Source of the DNA: Clavaria fumosa
Taxonomy: Eukaryota; Basidiomycota; Agaricomycetes; Agaricales; Clavariaceae
Direction of reading: 5' to 3'
DNA length: 64,000 nucleotides
Assembly (NCBI GenBank): GCA_951802425.1
Contig: OX637797.1
Span: 1,550,001 to 1,614,000 of the forward strand
Part shown: piece by piece, positions 20,733-32,361 of the stretch
Position numbering within the stretch: the stretch's first letter is position 1
How the letters are laid out: every line of letters starts with the position of its first letter
Translations under genes and position numbers: made by a program
The notes under the pieces: generated by a model
Databases searched by the model: none
What the model was told of the DNA's origin: nothing
Seen by the model: only the letters and a program-made list of their open reading frames with translations

Positions 20733-22832
20733 ATGCACAGTATTCCCTGGTCTGATGAAGACATACCAGATCCCTTTCACCTGTCTTCTGATTTTGGATC
20801 CAGCCCTCTATTACCCTCCTTGAATCTGCCAAAACCTGCACGTTCACTTCAATCTCAAGGAGATACATTACTCGCACCATACAATACATTTCCTGTCCCT
20901 ACAGATACGACGTCTGGTCCGACCTTTCTGAGACAGCCTGGTATACACTTTTCAGCAGATCTGCTTTGCTCTTTGATTGGCCAACAAGAGCCCTTGCATT
21001 CTGATGCTGGAAGGGGCCATTCACAATTCTCATCTTATCCTCAAGTCTCTGTACCACTGCAATTCCAACACAATATCCTTGCTTCTGCCAGCCATGATGA
21101 ACTTATTAAGTCAGGAAATATTCAATACACAAGACTTCTGGACACATTTACCCAACTTAAAGGCGAAATTCAGGCTCTAAAGTGTGTTCTTGTGCCCATT
21201 GATACAGTTTACTGAGAACACTCTCACAGAGATGCTTATGCAATCTTGGTGTCTTCAGCACCTCGAGGGCTTGCCGTTGCTCCAAATCTGGGAGATACTA
21301 CACCTTTAACAGCTACAGACAGATCCACAAATGAGGCCACTCCCACCGCCATTAGATTTCTCTAAATTCCCAAGTGTTCATTTCTGGGAGCAGAGGAAAT
21401 GGAACAAGCACAAGGAAGAAGAGAAAGAGTTTGCAGATGTCAAACCAGGCCAGCGAGGCCCAACCCGTGCTGCAAAAGGGGAGAATGTTCGCATGGAATT
21501 TGTCGAAGATGAGAATGGTGTGTCTTGTGATGGCCACGAGGCAGGTGCCATTCGGGCACATGCACGGAGCATCTTCCAGTTATGGTGGGACAAAGGCACC
21601 GCAGCATCAACTTGGTCAGAGGTTAATATAGCGCTTAAGACTTACTTCTGTTCCGAGATGTATCAGCGATTCCCCAACCTCCGATACTGCGCAAATCATT
21701 GGAAGGCTGACAAGATCGCGGTTGACGTGTACTCCCACTGGCATAAAGTTGTTGCTCGAAAATCTGGTCGTGGAGTGCCTGCTGTGTCCCTGGTCCCCAG
21801 CAAACGTGAAGGCGACCAAGCTGAATCCTGTTCGAAGCAGCCGAGGATGCACACAGAAAACCAAGTCACCATGGTCGTAGACACTGGAGTTGAGTCGATT
21901 CCAACACCTGCCCGATCATCTTCGCCCGATTCTGTTCCATTTGGACAGCGCACGTCTATGCACCCCAAAGTCACAGACGACGAGTTTGTTTCACTTGCAG
22001 CATCAACATTATTGGCCCTCTCGACACCAATCCACGCAGAACCGCTCCCTCCCGCTTCTTCCCCTTCAATTCCACTGTGTGAATCGACCTCAGTAACCCA
22101 ACCACCAGCGCTATCAATCCCACAGGCTCGGGAGCAAGCAGAGAATCGTCTTGAGCATGGAAAGTCTGGGAAAGGGAAAGCACAGCAAATATCATTTGTT
22201 GACCCACTGTGCGTTTATTCTCTAGATTGCAGACAGCTGCTGAATGTGTTGAAGCGCTCCTCTTTTGGCTGTCATACCTCCTGTCACAAGCTCGCGCATT
22301 ACTTTGCCATCATTGGCAGATCCTGAGGAGACGGGATCTGCATCTGAAATCAGGGGCGCAAAGAAGTTGGCACCGATGCGCGCCTCAAAAAGCAAGACTG
22401 CCAGGTGCATCTGTCATTCCGCAGTTCAACTTGCTCTAGATCCTGACAACGTCACCCAGGAATCTCTACTGTTTAGAATACCTCAAGTTACATCCAAAGA
22501 CTTCGGTGACTGAGTTCGCAACAGCCTGGGAAGGCCTTGACCCTGAAACAAAGAAAGTATGTGAGCTTGTGATAGTCATATTCTCAAGTGCTTGAAATTG
22601 TGCAGTTGTATGAAGAGAAGAGCCGTGAAGCAAAGTCAGGATAAGGTGCGTTGATTCTAATGTTATTATACACAGACTCATCTCAATTGAAGTTGTCACT
22701 ACAGAGTTGTTAAATGAGAGTGACAAGAGGAAGGTGGGACGAGAAGGGAAGGGAATGAAAGAGAGGGCAAAGGAATGTATGCAAATTGGATTAGATACCG
22801 TTCGCTGTAATACTAGATGGACAATCAATTGA
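20733..22832 (+). CDS. Repeat-associated hypothetical gene, multi-exon, possibly decayed
   Basis: Two large open stretches are supported: 20733 to about 21185 and 21331 to about 22326. Short exons follow, ending in a basic tail (KRKVGREGKGMKERAKE) that stops at 22830-22832. One 3' intron is clear near 22556-22605 (GTATGTG...GTGCAG). The second block contains FWEQRKWNKH, RAHARSIFQLWWDKG, EMYQRFPNLRYC and DKIAVDVYSHWHKV, followed by a long Ser/Pro-rich low-complexity part. I recognise this as a lineage-expanded agaricomycete family of unknown function; there is no named domain. The join between the two large exons is not clean in frame, so the gene may be broken. Confidence 0.5.
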
Positions 22833-22941
22833 TTCTCAATCATTCAATGTTTGACGAAGGGAGTGCCAAACATGGAATTGGTTTGGATTATTAATTATCT
22901 TTCCACCTAATTCCTTGTGTTTCATGTGTATTTTGACTGGG

Positions 22942-23226
22942 CATCAGCAGGGGCCCATCCTTGGGCCATGGCCACATCCGGAGGTCAAGATAAGGGGAAA
23001 AGAGTACAAAAAAGGAAATGATGAAGTACTTATAGCAAGAGCTTCGGCACTTGCCAGCATTCCCATGCTCAGACCCTTGGATCATGTGACGTGCTAAGGC
23101 GCAGGTCAGGTGACTTTGGTGATTACATAATCCAACCCCAGCCACAGGTCATGTGACCTTCCAACAACCTTCTCTAGTTTCTCCACAACTCCTCTTCTTG
23201 GATGGCTTAGGTAAGTGATCCTAACA
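22942..23226 (-). repeat. Old LTR/gag chimera related to the plus-strand Gypsy element
   Basis: Read on the minus strand, 23226-22987 matches the first 240 or so bases of the LTR at 3052 (start TGTTAGGATCACTTA, U3 and the first bases of R). It then joins directly to 22983-22942, which matches the gag segment 4601-4642 just before the zinc knuckle. Many differences from the young LTR are CpG to TpG or CpA. The unit is an old, internally deleted derivative, not a full solo LTR. Confidence 0.8.
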
Positions 23227-24020
23227 CAGTGTGGGGTGGGGTAACAATGGGGTGGTCACCAACAGCTAAGTCCAAACAGAATTAATGACTCCATTGTCAA
23301 TGGGTAAGACAAAATGGCTGGACACCTCTAGTTAGGAGGTGTGACAACACCTGGTGTTGGAAATTGAGGCAAGCAGAATGAAGCTCACATGTGCCAGGGA
23401 CCATGGGAACTTGGCCAGGTAGTAGCTGTGTTTATCATTAGTTTTTGTCACCTATTTGTTTCCATATACTAGGAAGGGCAAACTGGATTTTGCATACTTT
23501 GAGTTCCAGACAGGTGTTTTTTCTACACCTGGTCACACTTTCTAACTAGAGGCAAATGGTGGGAGTACAGTATCAGGTATTGTGGAATTGTGGCCCAGAA
23601 CTGCCAGTGCTTTTTTTTTTTGTAAGAGCACATCTTCAACAAATATTTATCTCAGAGGTAGCAATCATCTGTATGGAATTATCAATCAACAAATATTTAT
23701 CTCAGAGGTAGCAAACATCTGTACAGAATTATCAACTGTGCCTAAAGGAAATTGCCTCAACACTAGTAGTGGTAGGCAAGGTGGAAGTATGCTTTGTGGT
23801 TGTTACAACGGTTGTTGTTGTAGATATTGTCGTGCTGTATAGGGTAGTATCAGTGGTTCTCGGAACTATGCTATCCAAAATAGCATAAGAATAATCTTGA
23901 TCAAAGGTCAGTTGTGTGTCAAACTGCAATAGACTTGGAAATCACATGCTCGTCTCCCCAGGCCAGTGACGGAGTCCCTTTGGAGTTGAGAGGTAGTTTG
24001 GGTAATCTCTAATGATACAA
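23227..24020. other. Gene-poor sequence with a 50-bp tandem duplication
   Basis: I see no gene. The only clear structure is the tandem repeat at 23637-23735; a poly-T run lies just before it at about 23611-23621. Confidence 0.6.
23637..23735. repeat. 50-bp unit duplicated in tandem
   Basis: Two adjacent copies (23637-23686 and 23687-23735) begin CAACAAATATTTATCTCAGA and differ at only a few positions. This is probably a slippage or unequal-exchange duplication. Confidence 0.9.
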
Positions 24021-24266
24021 CTAATGTTCAGCAGTGTGCACCAACTGAGTAAGAAGAAACACACCTGAGTCAGTTGCACCCACATGCTCGAGTCTTGCAT
24101 GTTGGGTTATTTCAACGCTCGATGGTGAACTACTGAGACTGGGCGAGGGATTGTAATTGACAACTTGGAGAAATAGCAAGATGGCCAACAGCATTGCTGC
24201 GAATATGCCCAAGCAGGACCTGGAGGTGGAGAATCTGTAGCCACATACGGTGATTGAGGCCTTCAT
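24021..24266 (-). CDS. Possible small single-pass membrane protein
   Basis: An 81-codon frame has a hydrophobic segment (about residues 18-36, GIFAAMLLAILLFLQVV) after a short polar N-terminus, then a Ser-rich tail. There is no family match. It sits in a repeat-rich stretch with no supporting neighbours, so it may be chance. Confidence 0.2.
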   Translation of the reverse strand: MKASITVCGYRFSTSRSCLGIFAAMLLAILLFLQVVNYNPSPSLSSSPSSVEITQHARLEHVGATDSGVFLLTQLVHTAEH

Positions 24267-24500
24267 GCCAGTGTGCGAGGTTGCATCTCCTGAGGTTTAG
24301 AGAGGCGAGAACTTATTATTATGACGAGAGGCTGTGGTAACTGCAGTTGAAACAATGTAGACCAAGGATATGTCTCAGCTGTGCCTGAACAATGCTTAAT
24401 CAGGGCTTTTAGTCGCCATATGCATCGCCGAAGGCAACTGCCAATGCGACGGTGTAAAACACTCCGTTGGAGAAAATATCCGGTCTGCTTCACCTTTTAG

Positions 24501-24830
24501 CCTTTGTCATCTGTGCGGGGTCAAATTTGCTTGCCAAACCCATCTCGCCCAAGTATCGTTGCTAACTTGAAGCCACCTTTACCGATGGAATGAATTTGAT
24601 TGGATTTTTTTGGTGGTGTTGACTGAATAACGTGACGAGTCATAGCCGTACCTTAGGCCGACCTGAGCGAGAATTTGAGCATTTGTCACCTTTGTGGGCT
24701 CAAACTTGCTTGCCAAACCCATCTCCTCGCCCCAGTATCGTTGCTAAGCGAACCGATTCCGCCCTGAGTGATGGAATAGGTTTTTTTTGGCAGTGTTGAC
24801 TGTATGACGTGACGAGTCGTCAGCCGCGTC
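24501..24830. repeat. Diverged tandem duplication, unit about 150 bp
   Basis: About 24501-24650 and 24680-24830 share the same order of words: TTGTCA-C-T-TG, TTGCTTGCCAAACCCATCTC, AGTATCGTTGCTAA, TGATGGAAT-like, a T run, GTGTTGACTG and CGTGACGAGTC. Identity is roughly 80% by eye, so the duplication is not recent. Confidence 0.8.
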
Positions 24831-25052
24831 TCCAACCCTTCAACGTTTCAACACCACACAATAATTGTGGTGAGGGCAGACGTCCCTTTCAGCTTTGAGT
24901 GATCACAACCTACTGAATGGCGGACGGTCAGAGGGGTCGCATATTCGGACAGAGATTCGTACTATCACGCAGTTTGTATGGCATGCAGCGGCGTTGCGCA
25001 AAACATTTGTTCTCTCATTTCATAACCGCGCCGGCGCAATTTGGCCTGGGGC

Positions 25053-25186
25053 CATCAGCAAAACAGCTCAGCTAAATGTAAGTATGGACTGGTATGGACT
25101 GGTGCGTACCCCAGGTTGTCTTGGGGTGTTACATACCGGTCCATACCTCTCTATACCGACAACTTAGCCGAGATGTTTTGCTGATG
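25053..25186. repeat. Foldback/MITE-like inverted repeat
   Basis: About 60 bases on each side are imperfect reverse complements around a short loop. The outer arms share CATCAGCAAAAC exactly; inner parts (GGTATGGAC-GGT and GTAC-CCCC) pair with mismatches. No clear target duplication is visible. It lies less than 200 bp upstream of the endopolyphosphatase start, so it may lie in that promoter. Confidence 0.7.
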
Positions 25187-25374
25187 TGATTGCATCCTTT
25201 CCATCATCACCACAACAACCCGAACAAGGAATTTCCGCGTACACAAACATTCTTGTCTTCCCTATTCTAGACGGCGAAGCGCTCAAGTTGACATTGTTTT
25301 CCATAGGCGTCGTCCTCACCCGTGCAAGCCCCGCGTTGCCGCCCGTGGGGTTCACTTGTCCGCCGTCTACGACG

Positions 25375-28300
25375 ATGGCACGCCGCTGCCGCTCCACGAC
25401 GCGCACACTCGTTTGTGTCCTCGTAGGCTGCGCGGCTCTCGCCGTGTTCGCTGCACCTGCGCCTGCGCAGAACCCGGTGATGGCTCCCGACACCCCGAGT
25501 GAGTATGGCGAGACCGCGCGCCGTTGTGGTCCGAAATGTCGCGTTGGCTGGAAGAAGTGACCGCGTTTTTCCCCCTCCCCCCTTCCCTCTGTGCAGGATC
25601 GCGCGCGCTGCGCGGACGGTTCTTACACATCACGGATATCCATCTGGGTAAGTAGTGCAGTGGTCTTCGCACGTCAGAACGTCGGTAATCAACATGAGAA
25701 ACCCATAACTAGACCCGTACTACCTGGAGGGGACGTCACAGTCTACGTCATGCCACAGGAAGAAGAAAAAGAAGAAGGATAAGCCGCTTTCAGGATACTA
25801 TGGAGCGCCGGACAGGCGAGTTATTCCAGTCATTTTGTTGTTTCTGTTTTTTATAGGAAGCACACTAACGTAACGGGGATTGTACGTTCACAGCGACTGC
25901 GACTCGCCGCACAGACTTGCCGATCTCACGCTCGACCATCTGGAGGAGCGCTGGGCGTCTAAGGTGGACTTCGTGGTCTGTGCGTGGGCGTTTCTCCCCC
26001 AGCTGTCGTTGTGGCGGAGGCGGTGACGGCTTGTTCGGACAGGGACGGGAGATACCGCGAGGTGAACTGTGAATCCGCGCGGCGTGGATACGCGCTGACC
26101 GCTGACGGTTGATAACTCCCCCCCCTCCTCTGCCCTGACTTGTTTGGCTGGCGTTTATTAGGCATGACAACGACCGCAAGGTCCCCCGCACCCCGGACGA
26201 GATCAACACCATGAACCGGTACGTCGCCGACAGGATGTGGGATGTGTTCGCCCGCAGGGGCGTACCGGTCGTGCCGAGCCTGGGTGTGTGATGGCGCATT
26301 GTCCTTTGAAATCTGTCGCATTCACGCATTTTTGTTTTCTCTAAAAAATGACAATCATAACACACCATCAGGCAATAATGACATTTGGCGTAAGTTATCC
26401 TGTCTTTACATTGGTGTATTATTGTAATCATTGACGCGTTCTCTGTCGACGATAGCGCATGTAAAGTTACCCCTGACCCGGCCCCGTTTTCCGCATGGAG
26501 ATACGCAGTACTGATGCTCAGCCCCCGGCTCGGCAATAGAATATCATGACAGCCGGTACGGATCGTTTTACCGTCGGAGAAATGGTTCTGACAAATGCGG
26601 AAAGTACAGGCCCAAACAGGATTACGAGCGATTTTGCCGTGTAAGCATTCTTGTTTTTTTTTTTGCATAGACCGCGATAATTTTGACCTGATCCGACTTT
26701 GTTTTGATTGATTCGGTTCCTGTTTCGTTTTTTTTGTTTGGGACTTTGCTTCGGTCCCGCAGGACCTGGCAAGCGTTCATTCCTTTTCCGGACTACCAGG
26801 TCTTCCGGCGCGGCGCGTACTGCGCGGTCGAGGTCGTCCCGGACGCGCTCGCGGTGATCGCGCTCAACAGCATGTACTTTGCCGAATTCAACAAGGGTGA
26901 GACTCCCGAAGCGCGTCGCTGGTGATGGACCCCTGATATTGGTTGTTAGCGGTGGGTGGATGTGAACCCGGGAACGCGCAGGATCCGGGGAACTTGGAGT
27001 TTGACTGGCTGGAAGTGCAGCTGGAAAGGTTCAGGAAGCGGGGCATGCAGGTGCGTTGTCGTCATCATCGTCGTTGTCGTGGTCGGGTGCATCTTGCTAA
27101 GGGGTTGACTGAACGGTGGTGTCGCTGACGTTCTGTCGGCCGCTGTTCACCCAGGTGTGGATAACTGGTGCGTGCATTGTCAGGGGCCTGGTTCATCGTT
27201 TATGCGCGGCTCAATTTGTTTTTTTTTTTGGGGGGGATGCGTGCAGGGCACGTCCCGCCGGCGCCCGGGGCCTACTTTCCGGAATGCGTAAGGCGTCATT
27301 GTCTTCCCCCGGTGGAGCGGAGTCGTTGGCTGAATGCTTTCTTGGTCTAGCATACGCGATACGTAGAGCTGTCGTTGCGATTCCAGGATACTATTGTAGG
27401 GCATTTGTACGGGGTGAGTGCCATTGCGTGAACGGCTCGAGTGGTTGCGGGGGGGTTGATTCTGGGTTTTTGGGACAGCATATGAATATTGACCACGTCA
27501 GCATCGATCTCCCTTTTTTTTCTCTCTGAGAGATGGGGCTCAAGCGCTATTCGGGTTAGTTCTTCTTCCTGGAGAAGGAAGGAGACGCCGCAGAAGAAGC
27601 AGGAGAACACAAGGGAGACATCCAGATTACCAAGACGACGACTACTACTACTACGAAGGACAAGCGAAAAACACACCTCTCGAAGATATTCAAGAGGTTG
27701 CTATCCGAGTTTACGGCGATCGCGAAGAAGGGTGCGGACGAAGGGCGGTATGTGGTCGTGAACGTGGCGCCGTCGGTGGTGCCGACATACGTGCCGACTT
27801 ATCGAGTGTTTGAGTATAATGTGAGCGGGGTTGCGGGGGTTGGGGGGCAGGGTGGTCGAAGGGGGGCATGTGACGCAGAGGGAAAACAGGGTCAAGGCGA
27901 GTGGTTGGAAGGGAAAGAACAGCACGGGAACAAGATGGCTGCGCTGCATGAAAGATCGTTGCGGGCGGATCAAGATTGGCCTTCTCGGAGGAACACGCTG
28001 TGGTCGCCATTGGGATACGAGCAGGTACGAGAACGGGGTTTGGATCATGATGCGGCCGCAGGCCCATGCCCCCACATCTGACCCAGTCATGCGGTGTTTT
28101 TGATTTGTTTTTTCTTTGTCCAGTATTACATGCCTGGCCTCCGGTTGGGAAACGAGACGGTGCAACCGATGTTTGAGGTGGAGTACGTGACGTTTCCGGC
28201 TGAGAGGATGTCGGGGAGCGGTGCCGAATCTGGGCGGGAAGGGGATGATGGTGTTGGGACTGCTGATAGAGAGGCGCACGGGGAGGGGGGACCGTCTATT

Positions 28301-28474
28301 CGAAACGTGCCGGGAGGAAGTCTGCGACACAGGAGGCGATTCAGACAAGAAGAAGCCCCGTACGGGATGTGCGATCTGACAGTTGGGTCGTGGCTGGGCC
28401 TTGCACGCCGCTTAGCTGACCCTAGAGAGAAGGAATTGCGTGAATGGTTTGAACGGTATATGGGAGTTGGGTAA
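25375..28474 (+). CDS. ppn1: Endopolyphosphatase (calcineurin-like phosphoesterase)
   Basis: Vacuolar endopolyphosphatase that cleaves long polyphosphate chains; the family is a type II membrane protein. The start at 25375 gives a signal-anchor (TLVCVLVGCAALAVFAA). Metallophosphoesterase motifs appear in order: ITDIHLD, WTGDTARHD (across a junction), LGNNDIWPH, VWITGHVPP and GHMNIDH; the C-terminal part has SRRNTLWSPLGY and YYMPGL. The 18 exons I can join in frame are 25375-25498, 25597-25647, 25713-25815, 25894-25979, 26043-26061, 26162-26283, 26372-26389, 26456-26460, 26540-26555, 26610-26640, 26763-26896, 26950-27050, 27155-27167, 27247-27287, 27351-27413, 27479-27496, 27560-28024 and 28124-28474. 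A further in-frame intron 27821-27889 is possible. The product is about 563-586 residues. One intron starts with GC (25816). Confidence 0.9.
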
Positions 28475-29150
28475 TGAGACCACCACCAAGGCGAGGGAGA
28501 GTTGTTAGTTTCGGGAGCGGAAGAGAGAGGGGGGGATGATGATATGATGGGATGTGATGAATGATTTGATGATGAAGCGTGTGAGAAATAATAATAAAAT
28601 AAGAGAGCACAGCCCGATTAGCATTGACCGTTTAGATAAAGGGGGAGAAGAAGGGGGGGAGAGAAAAGGAGAGAAAAGAAAGGACAGTTGCCTTGACCAC
28701 CGAAGTTGGTTACCATCCATCTCCTCATCGCTTTTGCTCTACTCCTTTCCACTTCACACAAACTCAACTCAACTCATCATCCTATACTACTACTACCTAC
28801 TTATCGAATCTCTCTCTCTCTATCCCCTCCCTCTCTTCCCCTTATACTTCACTTCACTTCCACTTCACTTCACTTCACTCTCCCTCGCCCTAGTCTCTTT
28901 TCTCTCTCTCGCTCTCTTCCCCTCCTCCTCTTCCCCCTCCTCCTCTCTCTCTCCCTCCCTCTTCTCAACCCCCGTCCAGTAATCGTCATCCCCCTTCAAA
29001 TTATCCCTCTCATCCCCCCGGCTGGACCGGCCTCTCGCTCGCTTTTTTAGTCTGGCTCTCTCCTCTATTCTCCGCCCCCCCTCCGCCCCCCCTCCCCTCT
29101 CTCAAACATAAAACACTCTTACCAAACATATTACTCTTAGTCCTCTTTTC
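28475..29150 (+). promoter_or_regulatory. Pyrimidine-rich promoter and leader of the RFX gene
   Basis: From about 28,720 to 29,110 the coding strand is almost continuous CT-rich sequence with CTCTCTCT, CTCCTCCTC and ACTTCACTTC repeats, and no TATA box close to the start. Long CT tracts just upstream of fungal start codons are a known core-promoter feature of well-expressed genes. The open frames here are low-complexity artefacts. Confidence 0.6.
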
Positions 29151-32100
29151 ATGACCGCAAACATGCAGATCATGTCAAACAACATGCCCCTCGATTTTCT
29201 CCCTCTTCACCACCACAACGCACACGGCCATCACTCTAGATCAAACTCTTTCTCTTCCTCATCCACTCGCTCCTCTTCCCGTCCTCAGTCCTCTTCCGGG
29301 TTCAGGCTACCCCCGGGCATGCCCGCCTCCGCTGAAGATCTTTATCGCGCCTCCGCCTACCTCGGTAACCCAGTTGGAGATCACCACGTATGTCTCCCCT
29401 CCACTCCACTCCACTCTCATCCACTCCTCTTCCATGCATCATCGTAATCACAATCCATTCCACTATAGTCTCCCCCTAACCACAATGTCAACAACCCGGC
29501 CCTCAAAAGCCATCTCCGCCCAAGTCACATCCGCGCCCGCGCTGCAGCGTCCCCTTACCCCCGCGATACCGACAGCGTCCACTCCTCCTCCAGCGAGACA
29601 GAAGACATCGCAATGCTCTTTGGAAACGCTCTCCCAGACTATGCCATGTATGGTACACCCCCACAGCAGATGGCCCCCAACCCGGACACCGTCCACACCC
29701 AGGGCGCCTTTGGGCGCTTGTCGCTCACAAACGACCATACCCTAGAGAAATTAGCCGCCAACGTGCGTGCAGCAACCACAACGAGCGCTTCAGATAGGGC
29801 TAAGCAAATTTTCGTGCAAGCTTGGTACGTGGTGTCATTTTTGTTTTTTTTTAATGAGTTTTTTTTTGACATCAATTTTCTCTTATTCTTTCTTAGGCTT
29901 GTCGCAAACTACGCTCCTTACCCGGACGGAAACGTCCCCCGACAGGGACTCTATTTTTCTTATCGGCGCGTCTGTGATCAATACGGCATCCCCCATATCA
30001 ACACCGCCACGCTCGGTAAAGCCATCCGCCTCTGCTTCCCAACCATCAAAACTCGACGTCTGGGAGTGCGTGGCAATAGCAAGTATCACTGTGAGCTGTG
30101 TTCCTTTATGTCCGTGATATCTCGGTGCTCATCTATGATTGGAAAAAAAAAAAAAGATTGCGGTATACGGCCCGCCACTTCGGCAGAGGCGGAGTGGCTG
30201 CAAGCCTATACCCAAAAGACAAACAACAACGCCGCGCAGTCCGTGAACGCACAGCGTCTTGCGCAGGAGCAGTCCGACTCGTCGCTTCACGACCATGCAT
30301 CGGAGGATGAGGACGACTCCGACTCGGCTGCGCGGCCCCCTCTGTCGCTCGGCGGCGGTGGCAACGGCAGCAACGAAGCGAAGGCGGCGGCTGCAGCGGC
30401 GGCTGCGGCTGTGGCAGCTGGGGTGGTGGGGGTGTTCCCGGAGGAGCTGAGCGACAAGACGCCGACGGCGGCGACGCTACTATCGCAGGCGCAGAGCGCG
30501 CCGCGAAACGGGGCGTCGTCGTTCCCGCCGCAGGCGAGCATCCGGCGGCACCCGCAGCAGCCCGGAGACCCGCTCGGCGGGGTGATGCCCTCCCAGTCCC
30601 CGTCGAATGCGGGTGGGAGCGGGTACTTGTCCCAGTCGCCGTCACAACAGCAACAGCAGCAACAGCAGCAACAGCAGCAGCCGGCGCCCATCTCGGTACG
30701 GCATCTGTCGCACTTCCCGTCGATTGAGGAGGCGGTGGGCGCAGGGTCGACATCGCAGCAGGGGCTGGCGGCCCGCGAGGTGTGGGAGTGGTTTTTGGAA
30801 CATCTGGATGCGCTGCTGGAGAGCGTGCGGAGCTTCCGCATTGACCAGTTCGAGATACACGTGCGTTCGTTCTGGACGAGCCTTGCGGGGAGCCATCGCG
30901 AGGTCGTACATGCCCCGGCAATTGCAGGCCTCATGGCTAAAGCGGATGCTATTGTCTACGACGTGAGTGGCATTCCGTGTGCCTTTTTTTGGTGGTGGTT
31001 GTTTTTGGATGCTGATTTTGCTTTGTTTTTTCTTTCTTTCTTTCATTACTTTATTTAGGAAATTTTGGAGATTTTGCGCTCGCAGATGCTGTCACCCATC
31101 TCGTCAGCTGCACTGGTGAGTCTGCGTCAGCTGGCGAACAAGATGGAGAAGATATTACTTGTCGCGCTTGACAATTATGGCAACACCTTTGTGGAGCCCA
31201 AGGTCGAGCTTGGTGCTCGATTTGGACATCTTGTCTGTGAGTCTTTTGTTCCATCCGAGGTCCTTTTTTAGGTATCCTTCTAATAATTTCGGATCTCAGT
31301 GCGCTTCCTGGACATCTACCAAGTGACGCAAGCGCTAAATACGGTGCTCACGAACCCGAAGCAGCTCGCGGAGATGCGGCACTCGTGGACGAAGGTGGAC
31401 TTTGAGTCCGTGCGGAACCAGTCTGCGCTGGTGTGCAACTGCCGGCACGAGGAGATGGTGCAGCTGCTCGAGGTGGACTTTGTCGCGCTCATGGAGGCGG
31501 TGTCCAAGTCGGGCGAGCCGGTGCGCGAGGTCATGGCGTGGGCGGACAAGTGCTGTGAGAAGCTTATGGGTGGCGGACGAGGAATGGGCGGTGTGGAGGA
31601 GAGGGGCGGTATGAACTCGAGGAGTATCTTGATCCGGTGGGGCTATGTGACGAGTCAGGTCATGAGGGATTTGGTGCGCTATTTTCGCGTCGTGCCTTGT
31701 TTCTTTTGCTCATGCTATGCGCTGCAGACCATCCGTAGCGACCCCGCATTTGGCGCGTTCCAGATCCTCAAGCTGTTCCTCGAGTAAGCGTTTATCCCCT
31801 TCCTCAATCTGTGCAGCAAACCCTTATCCGTGCCTTCTCCTCTACAGCGACTGGATCTCAGTAAATGTCCTTCGCAGTGTGGCGCTGTCCACCAACTCGG
31901 TCGCGGCGTCCGTGGAGCCGATGATGCAGCAGCAGTTCTTCACGCTGTCCCCAATGGCGGGCCAAGAGAGCTTCTCCGCGCTGGACGTGCGTCCGCAGGG
32001 AGCAGCGGCAACGGCACCGCACCTCTCGGCGACGAACGCGATGCTGGCGGTGCTGCACGAGCCACTGCCGCCGTTCGACGCGGTGGATTATGGCCTTGGA

Positions 32101-32183
32101 TATATGGGCCAAAGCACGATTTCGCCGGCGGAGGCGACGTCGGCGGGGACGTCGGGGTCTTCGTCGTCGCAGCAGTCGATGGT

Positions 32184-32215
<32 letters not shown>

Positions 32216-32361
32216 GGCAGCAGCAGTCGCAGTCACAGCAGGAGCGGGGTAACTTTGACCCGTTTGACGTTGGGGGTGCGTTTAACCCGCAGGATTTGAC
32301 TATGTCGACGGGCGGGGCGGACTCGCCTTCGTCGGGTGTCAAGTCGGAGGTCGCTGCGTGA
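29151..32361 (+). CDS. RFX-family transcription factor
   Basis: Winged-helix RFX DNA-binding protein, the family of yeast Rfx1/Crt1 and fission yeast Sak1. Exons: 29151-29387, 29469-29824, 29897-30090, 30157-30962, 31059-31236, 31300-31673, 31728-31783 and 31848-32361. The RFX domain spans exons 2-4, from RAKQIFVQAW through VPRQGLYFSYRRVC and KTRRLGVRGNSKYHYCGIRP. After a Ser/Ala/Gln-rich linker with a CAG/CAA-coded glutamine run comes the conserved C-terminal extension (WEWFLEHLD to RWGYVTSQVMRDL), then a second glutamine-rich tail. The product is about 900 residues. Known roles are X-box binding in DNA-damage or cell-cycle control; the targets here are not visible. Intron 3 ends in an A-run plus AG. 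Confidence 0.92.

Noticed and set aside
28554..29050. Ser/Leu/Pro-rich frames before the RFX start
   Set aside because: Translations of a CT-repeat promoter; no coding signal.
30133..30921. 262-codon minus-strand frame rich in Pro/Arg/Ser
   Set aside because: Antisense shadow of the Ala/Gln-rich part of the RFX gene.
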